From Muribaculaceae bacterium (GTDB lineage Bacteria; Bacteroidota; Bacteroidia; Bacteroidales; Muribaculaceae): a DNA stretch of 47,386 bases. The translations under genes were made by a program, and so were the position numbers. Of this stretch, positions 43,501 through 47,386 are shown one piece after another. Location of the stretch: the NCBI GenBank assembly GCA_017405965.1, contig JAFQZK010000030.1:1-47386 (forward strand), given 5' to 3'. Each line of letters begins with the position of its first letter. Positions within the stretch are counted from its first letter, which is position 1. Below the pieces are notes generated by a model. It was given only the letters and a program-made list of their open reading frames with translations. It was not told where the DNA came from and ran no database searches.

Positions 43501-44489
43501 TTGCCTATCGCGTAATAGACCTGGTCGAGGTACTCCTTGTTGCGGTCGTAGCGCGTCATGCGCTTCAGCGCCTTGACCTCGCTGGCGATGCTTGCGCCCT
43601 CATACACGGCGCTCTGCTTGATGCGGGCGTTGAACTTGGTGCGGTAGGTTGAGCCGCTGCTGCTGCCGGCCTGCTTGTAGGCCAGGTAGGCGTTGTGCTT
43701 GTCGCCCACGTCCTCGTAGAGCTGTCCCAACAAGAAACTCATTCGCATCTTCTCGTTGCCCTTGAATCCCTTGACGGCCTTAGCCAGATAGGGAATGGCC
43801 TCCTCGGGCTCCTGCACCTTGATGTAGTAGTCGGCGAAGGCGGCGTTGGCCAGGGCCCTCACCTTCTTGTTGGTGATCTCTTCGAGATGGATGTGGGAGA
43901 GCACGTTGTCGGCCTCGGCAGGCCATCCCATGGCGCAGTAGCACAAAGCCTCGCGCACCTGGCACTCCTGCACCAGGTCTTTCTTCCACGAGAAATGGTG
44001 TGCGATGTAACGGAAGGTGGCTGCGGCATCCAGGAAGTCGCCCTTCATGTATTGTGCCTTGGCCATCAAGTACCATGCGTTGTGCAGATAGGGGTTGTAT
44101 TCATCGCGCGAGAGCCACTCTTGATACTTGGGATCGCGTCCCTTGCCGCTCTTGCGTTTGGGTTTCTTCTTGATGGAGTGCAGGGCGATGGCCTTCTCCA
44201 TCTTCTCGATGGTGCGTTCAAAGCTGCCCGACGGCTGCGGCGCCTTGGGGTTGGAACGGGCCTCGGCGGGATGCATGAACAGGCGTTGCGAGTAGTCGTC
44301 CTCGTAGGATTCCATCATCGTTTTCAACTGCTCGTCATAGTTGGTCTTGCCGTTGAAATAGACGTTATACTTGGTGGTGAACGACTGCCAGAAACGTGAA
44401 CGAGCGTTGTTGGTCTTGTTGCTGCAGGCAGCCAAAATGACCAACATCGCCATCATCATCAGCGGTATGAAGCGTCGTGTTCTGTTCAA
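40557..44489 (-). CDS. porW: PorW/SprE-type TPR lipoprotein of type IX secretion, with long charged tail
   Basis: A lipobox (VILAAC, Cys22) and the opening ARSRFWQSFTTKYNVYFNGK match the SprE/PorW lipoproteins needed for type IX secretion and gliding. TPR-like helical repeats cover about residues 120-760. After a conserved C-terminal domain (about 780-895) comes an unusual tail of over 400 residues: Glu/Ala/Lys/Arg heptads such as EEKARAEAEEKARA (about 900-1230), then a Gly/Asn/Ser/Pro/Ala stretch and a Lys end. The protein is 1310 residues, against about 870 for the usual SprE. The tail is low-complexity DNA that also gives long spurious frames on the plus strand. Confidence 0.9.
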   Translation of the reverse strand: MNRTRRFIPLMMMAMLVILAACSNKTNNARSRFWQSFTTKYNVYFNGKTNYDEQLKTMMESYEDDYSQRLFMHPAEARSNPKAPQPSGSFERTIEKMEKAIALHSIKKKPKRKSGKGRDPKYQEWLSRDEYNPYLHNAWYLMAKAQYMKGDFLDAAATFRYIAHHFSWKKDLVQECQVREALCYCAMGWPAEADNVLSHIHLEEITNKKVRALANAAFADYYIKVQEPEEAIPYLAKAVKGFKGNEKMRMSFLLGQLYEDVGDKHNAYLAYKQAGSSSGSTYRTKFNARIKQSAVYEGASIASEVKALKRMTRYDRNKEYLDQVYYAIGNLYLTHGDTLNAIENYRLAAEKSTRNGVDKAISQLTLGGIYFNRRQYDDAQPCYAEAIPLINEDYPNYKMLKKRSDVLDELAVYSQNVTLQDSLLMLAKMTPEEQKAVIAKIIEELKKKEKEEKEAAEREAYLAEQRAKGDAIQDRGNTPSQYTMNTDNSWYFYNTSTKNAGKTQFQKLWGSRKLEDNWRRYNKNTFSFNDEEMVDSTLLALADSVIVDENGDTVQVDVEALKRAEDPHFEEYYLKQIPKTEEEIQAAHEIIQEGLYNMGTILKDKMEDYNAAAYEFGQLLKRYPDNTYRLDVFYNMYMMYMRNGQDADAEPYRDSILIEFPESKYGMAMQDPNYLENLKNMNRDQERMYEEAYANYLANNNEAVHEAYAEMMRKYPLSKIMPKFMFIDALSYLTQKNHDKFKETIKDMLQRYPQTDITPVASEIVKQLNQGRRLEGGGSNVRGMLWSTRLSNDTTPQALERTFTPFAEDNDKPQVFILLFPLDSVNGNLLLYEVARHNFNAFKVKDYDIEQMSFGTLGLLVVKGLDNFKEATHYRSVFEQDQTINVPRQVHYVIISVDNFNLLLNEGRTFEDYFNYLEEKNDKEHSDLEKKELDEEEKKAIEEAEAKAAEEREKARIEAEQWEREAAELAKRDAEEKAREEAEEKARLEAEAAEKARIEAEEKARAEAEEKARAQSERQQIKADDYRNRTTTARSSQNTLSEKELKAQEKAEEEHLKQLEREAKAREKEERKRQKEIDDSIKQEQKHQRKLARLEEIAEQDSIELAEREKEKERDFRYKWREDSAKAAYKAAEQAKKDAKKAKEQARKDKAKERKQLAKEREKERKAKAKERERERKAKQKERKEQAKAREQERKQRQKERDQERKEKAEERKQQARERDQERKQQAQERQDRNKGKGKNNGSGSGQNNGSGNDNGSGNNQASPATPPTQSNPANPAGSANPANPANQATPSNPEGKFTPPGQEPEKKKD

Positions 44490-44543
44490 TTCAGTCTCGA
44501 ATCTTCTTTAATGTAGTATCTAATAAACGAGGGTTTTGCCATT

Positions 44544-44996
44544 TTATTGCCTTGTGGCCCCTCGATGTTCGCCCGCAAGCTGGAGAAACTCGGTGCGTAT
44601 TGCCGCCGGCATCACCAGCCCGCGATGCTTGATGCTCTGTCCCCAGCCCAGCAGGTCGGCCGGTTGCAGGGTATAGAGCACGTCACGCCATTGCTCCTCC
44701 TCGTCGGGCATGTAATCGTTCTCGCCGCGACCCATGAAACCGTCAAGTTCCTCATCGTCGTAATAGACGGGGTCCTGGCGGCACTCGCCCGCCAGAATCT
44801 GCTCGCTGGGACAGATGTCGCGCAGGCCGCAGGCCTCGTCGGCGCAGCCCGTCGAGGTCACCTCGCCGTCAAGGGAGTCTTGCCCTGTCGCAGCGTCCTT
44901 CCCGGTTTTGTCGTTGTGATAGAACAGGCGGTCGATGAGCCAGACGATGGCTCCACCCACCACCAGTATCGTCAATAAAATGATAGCCGGTTTCAT
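44544..44996 (-). CDS. Small membrane-anchored Cys-rich conserved protein
   Basis: The 150-residue protein has an N-terminal helix (about 3-22) and a domain with five cysteines in CADEACGLRDICPSEQ and GECRQDP, then an acidic YYDDEELDGFMGRGE and a conserved end (WRDVLYTLQPADLLGWGQS). I recall similar uncharacterised proteins in Bacteroidales, sometimes labelled phospholipase, which I cannot support from sequence. It is the first gene of the run leading to porW and porX, so a link to the envelope or to type IX secretion is possible. Confidence 0.8.
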   Translation of the reverse strand: MKPAIILLTILVVGGAIVWLIDRLFYHNDKTGKDAATGQDSLDGEVTSTGCADEACGLRDICPSEQILAGECRQDPVYYDDEELDGFMGRGENDYMPDEEEQWRDVLYTLQPADLLGWGQSIKHRGLVMPAAIRTEFLQLAGEHRGATRQ

Positions 44997-45019
44997 TGCT
45001 TCGTGTCGTATTTCTCACG

Positions 45020-45027
45020 CAAAGGTA
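45020..45027 (-). promoter_or_regulatory. -7 box for the small membrane protein/porW/porX run
   Basis: Minus-strand TACCTTTG lies 24 bp before ATG 44996. No good -33 box is seen. Confidence 0.6.
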
Positions 45028-45119
45028 GTGTTTTTTTCAATCGGTGGGGGTTGACTGTCTAATTATTAGACACTGAATTGTAAAAAAAATAGACAATCGC
45101 GGTTTTTTCGCGAAAAAAC

Positions 45120-45152
45120 TTTGACATGCCGCTGCCGCACATTATAATTTTG
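45120..45152 (+). promoter_or_regulatory. Promoter for the dockerin protein gene
   Basis: TTTG (45120-45123) and TAATTTTG (45145-45152) are 21 bases apart. The predicted leader to ATG 45344 is about 185 nt and contains a palindromic element. Confidence 0.7.
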
Positions 45153-45167
45153 CTGCCGAGAGGAGGC

Positions 45168-45295
45168 TGTGTCATCATGAGCCTATAGAACTTTAATCGG
45201 CCTAGCGGCCGAGAAATTAAACAAATTTCATTTCCAATTATGTTTGATTTCTCGCGCGAAGCGCGATTACAACGATAAGCCAGAAATATGATACA
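45168..45295. repeat. MITE-like palindromic element, copy B, in the dockerin gene leader
   Basis: TGTGTCAT (45168-45175) and ATGATACA (45288-45295) are degenerate terminal inverted repeats. GAGAAATTAAACA (45211-45223) pairs with TGTTTGATTTCTC (45241-45253) with one G-T. CGGCC-TAGC-GGCCG (45199-45212) and CGCGC-GAA-GCGCG (45253-45265) flank this stem. Order and sequence match copy A at 3485-3625. Confidence 0.7.
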
Positions 45296-45343
45296 TCCTC
45301 GATAATTAACAACGAAGTACTAAAATCTAAACAATTTCATATT

Positions 45344-47059
45344 ATGAGACATTTTTTCTTGATTCTGATGTGTTTAGGCGTTTGCCTGGGTGCCGCGAGT
45401 GCCACTCCGCGTTTGAACAGTGCCAAGAAGGCTGTTGCCGGCAAGCCCGTCAATACCCTGTTGAAAAAGGAAAACCCGGCGCTGAAGCGGTTGACCTCTC
45501 CCGTGATGACGGGCGAAAAGGTTGATGTGATCACCCCGCAGCGCTTTTTCACCGAGTATAATGTCACCCCTGGCGACAACCGCCTGTTGAAGAAGGCTCC
45601 CCGTCGCGTGGGTAACGACGACTTGCTGAGCCCCAAGATTGCTTTCATGGAGCGATATACCTATGATTGGGAGACAGGCGATGTGGAACGCTCCAAGTGC
45701 TATTACGATGGCGGTTGGGACGTTAATTTGGAGATGGTAGATGATGGTGTTTTCTATGCCTATGTCTATTACGACCAAATCCCGATAAACATCTACGTCG
45801 ATTACAGCACCGGCACGGCCGAGATGGGCATGGAGGCAGTGGGTGCCTGGAATTGGGCCGATACCGTAGCCAGCGGCCGAATCACGACGATTAACGATAC
45901 CACCGAGTATCTCTTCATCATGAACGAGGGATTCTTGCTGAATGATGAAGATCTCACGAATCTGACGGGTACAGTCTATGATGACGGCACCCTGTGGTTC
46001 CCCGACGGCTGGTTGTTCTGTATGGTTGATTATGTGACTACGACAGTGACCCGCAATGGTCGCACCACCGTCAGCTATGACACGATTATGTCTTCGACCG
46101 ATATTTTCCGCGACACTTACCTGATGACACCCAACGCCACTCACAGCTTCTCCTGCGACTATCAGTACTCGTCAGGCCACACGATGACGGTGAATGAAAC
46201 ATATAATGCCTATATGTTCCAGTATGACGACTCGACTGTAGTCGCCTGGAACATGTGGGGCCTGGGCGGACGCGGCAACTTCATGTACATCTACGAGGAC
46301 GGCACGATGGTGCTGCCCACGAGACAGGTGGTCGGTACCCGCGAAGTGGCTGATCTCGAGGAAGCATATCCCGAGTATGACTGGAGCGAGGCCTATGAGA
46401 ACATCCTCATTAACTATGATCTTGAAAATGACACCTATAGCTACGACGATAAAGTGGGCATCGTGGCCGGCATCGCCGTCTCATGGGACGCGTCAGTGTT
46501 GTGGAACTATTGCATCTATGGCGGCGAGTACTATGTCTTGCAATCCTATCCGATGTATGACAACGAAATGGTGCTCACCGATGGCTCGCGATTTCTGTTA
46601 GGCAAGGCCGAGAATCCCCAGATTGTCGTGACCGAGGGCGAAGAGTGTTACACCTTTGCCGCGGTCACCAGTGATGGCTCGACCCCCTATCTGTTCACGA
46701 TGAATCCCTCGACGGGCGGCATGGAGTCGATGCTGGACAACCCCTATGTCGTTCCTCGCACGACCCAGGATCAGGAGATTAGTCTGATGGCCATTGCCGA
46801 CGGATACAGCATTGGCAAGAACATGAGCGAGCGGGTCATCGGCACCTTTGTCGTTCCTGCCCTCACGACACCAGTAGTCGTCGGTGACATAAACCGCGAC
46901 GGCAGAGTGGCCCTCGATGATGTGACTCTTCTCATCGACCTCATGCTTCAAGACAACGGTCACAAGATAGACAGCAATGTCGCCGATGTCGATCAAAACG
47001 GCAGGCTTAACCTTGACGATGTCGTCGCATTGATCAACTTGATATTATCTGCTAAGTAA
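45344..47059 (+). CDS. Secreted protein with C-terminal dockerin type I domain
   Basis: The 571-residue protein has a signal peptide (about 1-20, MRHFFLILMCLGVCLGAASA). A large central region is rich in Tyr, Trp, Asp and Thr, with no domain I can name (beta-rich, for example FMYIYEDGTMVLPTRQVVG). The last 60 residues are a dockerin pair: GDINRDGRVALDDVTLLIDLML and then DVDQNGRLNLDDVVALINLIL, with the Asp/Asn calcium-loop positions intact. Dockerins normally bind cohesins, but in Muribaculaceae- and Prevotella-like bacteria they often end secreted proteins without known cohesins. No type IX C-terminal signal is seen. Confidence 0.85.
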   Translation: MRHFFLILMCLGVCLGAASATPRLNSAKKAVAGKPVNTLLKKENPALKRLTSPVMTGEKVDVITPQRFFTEYNVTPGDNRLLKKAPRRVGNDDLLSPKIAFMERYTYDWETGDVERSKCYYDGGWDVNLEMVDDGVFYAYVYYDQIPINIYVDYSTGTAEMGMEAVGAWNWADTVASGRITTINDTTEYLFIMNEGFLLNDEDLTNLTGTVYDDGTLWFPDGWLFCMVDYVTTTVTRNGRTTVSYDTIMSSTDIFRDTYLMTPNATHSFSCDYQYSSGHTMTVNETYNAYMFQYDDSTVVAWNMWGLGGRGNFMYIYEDGTMVLPTRQVVGTREVADLEEAYPEYDWSEAYENILINYDLENDTYSYDDKVGIVAGIAVSWDASVLWNYCIYGGEYYVLQSYPMYDNEMVLTDGSRFLLGKAENPQIVVTEGEECYTFAAVTSDGSTPYLFTMNPSTGGMESMLDNPYVVPRTTQDQEISLMAIADGYSIGKNMSERVIGTFVVPALTTPVVVGDINRDGRVALDDVTLLIDLMLQDNGHKIDSNVADVDQNGRLNLDDVVALINLILSAK

Positions 47060-47083
47060 TTTTTTCATAAGACCTGTAATCAG

Positions 47084-47121
47084 TGCGGGTGTGCGGCGGG
47101 TTGCCGCGCCCCGCATTTTTT
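47084..47121 (+). terminator. Intrinsic terminator of the dockerin gene
   Basis: TGCGGG (47084-47089) pairs with CCCGCA (47110-47115) around an inner GCGGC/GCCGC stem, followed by six T. Confidence 0.8.
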
Positions 47122-47232
47122 ATGCTCGCGATGCTCGCTGGCGCGAGCAGTGGAGGCGCTCGCGCCAGCGAGCGGTGGAGTTCACTCGCTGGCGCTCGTG
47201 GTGGAGTGCGCTCGCGCAGCGAGCGGTGTAGG
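47122..47232. repeat. Tandem GC-rich hairpin repeats (GTGGAG/CTCGC units)
   Basis: Units of the form GAGC(A/G)GTGGAG plus a CTCGC...GCGAG hairpin occur three times between about 47145 and 47225. They relate to the GGTGGAGTGCTCGCGATGCGAGC parts of the 96-bp repeat at 3281-3472. No gene is supported. Confidence 0.7.
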
Positions 47233-47329
47233 AGAGGCATCCGCCTGACTCGTCCTAAAATTTTTTGACAGATTGTTCTTTATTTTCCTATCAAGACGGG
47301 TAATGCTGAGCCGTCATTGTTGGTGCTAA

Positions 47330-47367
47330 AGTCTGTTGGGGGCTCGATGCCCCCACAGGCTTTTTTT
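47330..47367 (+). terminator. Strong intrinsic terminator near the right edge
   Basis: AGTCTGT-TGGGGGC (47330-47343) and GCCCCCA-CAGGCT (47349-47360) form a long stem followed by seven T. No plus-strand gene ends nearby, so it may end a small RNA that starts after 47232 or back up the dockerin terminator. Confidence 0.6.
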
Positions 47368-47386
47368 GACGGTCTAAAGCGTCGCC

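Overview
The window reads as chromosome of an anaerobic gut-type Bacteroidales bacterium, most like Muribaculaceae or Prevotellaceae. The grounds are many promoters of the Bacteroidetes type (a TAnnTTTG -7 box, often with TTTG 19-21 bp upstream), a SusB-type GH97 enzyme, a TonB-dependent receptor followed by DUF5689 lipoproteins, the type IX secretion regulators PorX and PorW/SprE, a split MacB, a C-terminal dockerin protein, and AT-rich intergenic regions full of short repeats. The family-level placement is inference. No transposase, integrase, phage gene or CRISPR array is visible.

Layout. 1-1055: the 5S rRNA that should close an rRNA operon, then three nearly identical degenerate 5S-like copies, each followed by a terminator hairpin, and small palindromic and 9-bp repeats. 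1056-4132: GH97 alpha-glucosidase, a 96-bp tandem repeat, a MITE-like palindromic element, tRNA-Asp and a small frameshifted secreted-peptide gene. 4351-9700 (minus strand): two DUF3298 secreted proteins, a likely independent small RNA with its own promoter and terminator, then a DUF1573/DUF1573/MeaB/(21-codon ORF)/Nudix operon. 9886-15686 (plus): two DUF2059-like paralogues, a tricorn-like S41 protease and a SemiSWEET sugar carrier. 15907-23016 (plus): a four-gene export/import locus of TonB-dependent receptor, two DUF5689 lipoproteins and a secreted endonuclease/exonuclease/phosphatase. 23171-29825 (plus): a TolC-MacA-MacB tripartite efflux system (MacB as separate ATPase and permease), then a LytS/LytTR two-component pair. 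29930-33860: an AAA ATPase, a GYF-like membrane protein, a zinc-ribbon/FtsK-gamma/membrane-anchor chimera, DUF2795 and a PduO-type cobalamin adenosyltransferase. 33997-36636 (minus): a GntP permease and a DUF4143 ATPase whose promoter is preceded by three 23-bp direct repeats. 36968-44996 (minus): LOG, BirA, TsaE, PorX, PorW and a small membrane protein, possibly one long transcription unit. 45344-47059: the dockerin protein, whose 5' leader carries the second copy of the MITE-like element.

How the genes fit together. MeaB and the PduO adenosyltransferase both serve adenosylcobalamin-dependent methylmalonyl-CoA mutase, though they lie 25 kb apart. PorX and PorW sit side by side, so a type IX secretion system is expected elsewhere in the genome. 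The receptor/DUF5689/EEP locus looks like a surface system that captures and cuts a phosphodiester-containing substrate, possibly nucleic acid. The most unusual features are non-coding: the amplified 5S-like units, the structured small RNA at about 6147-6300, the two-copy palindromic element with terminal inverted repeats, the 23-bp iterons, and a recurring habit of heptamer (TTAG/CTGA core) and 9-bp (CTCGGA) repeats in linkers and even inside the GntP gene.
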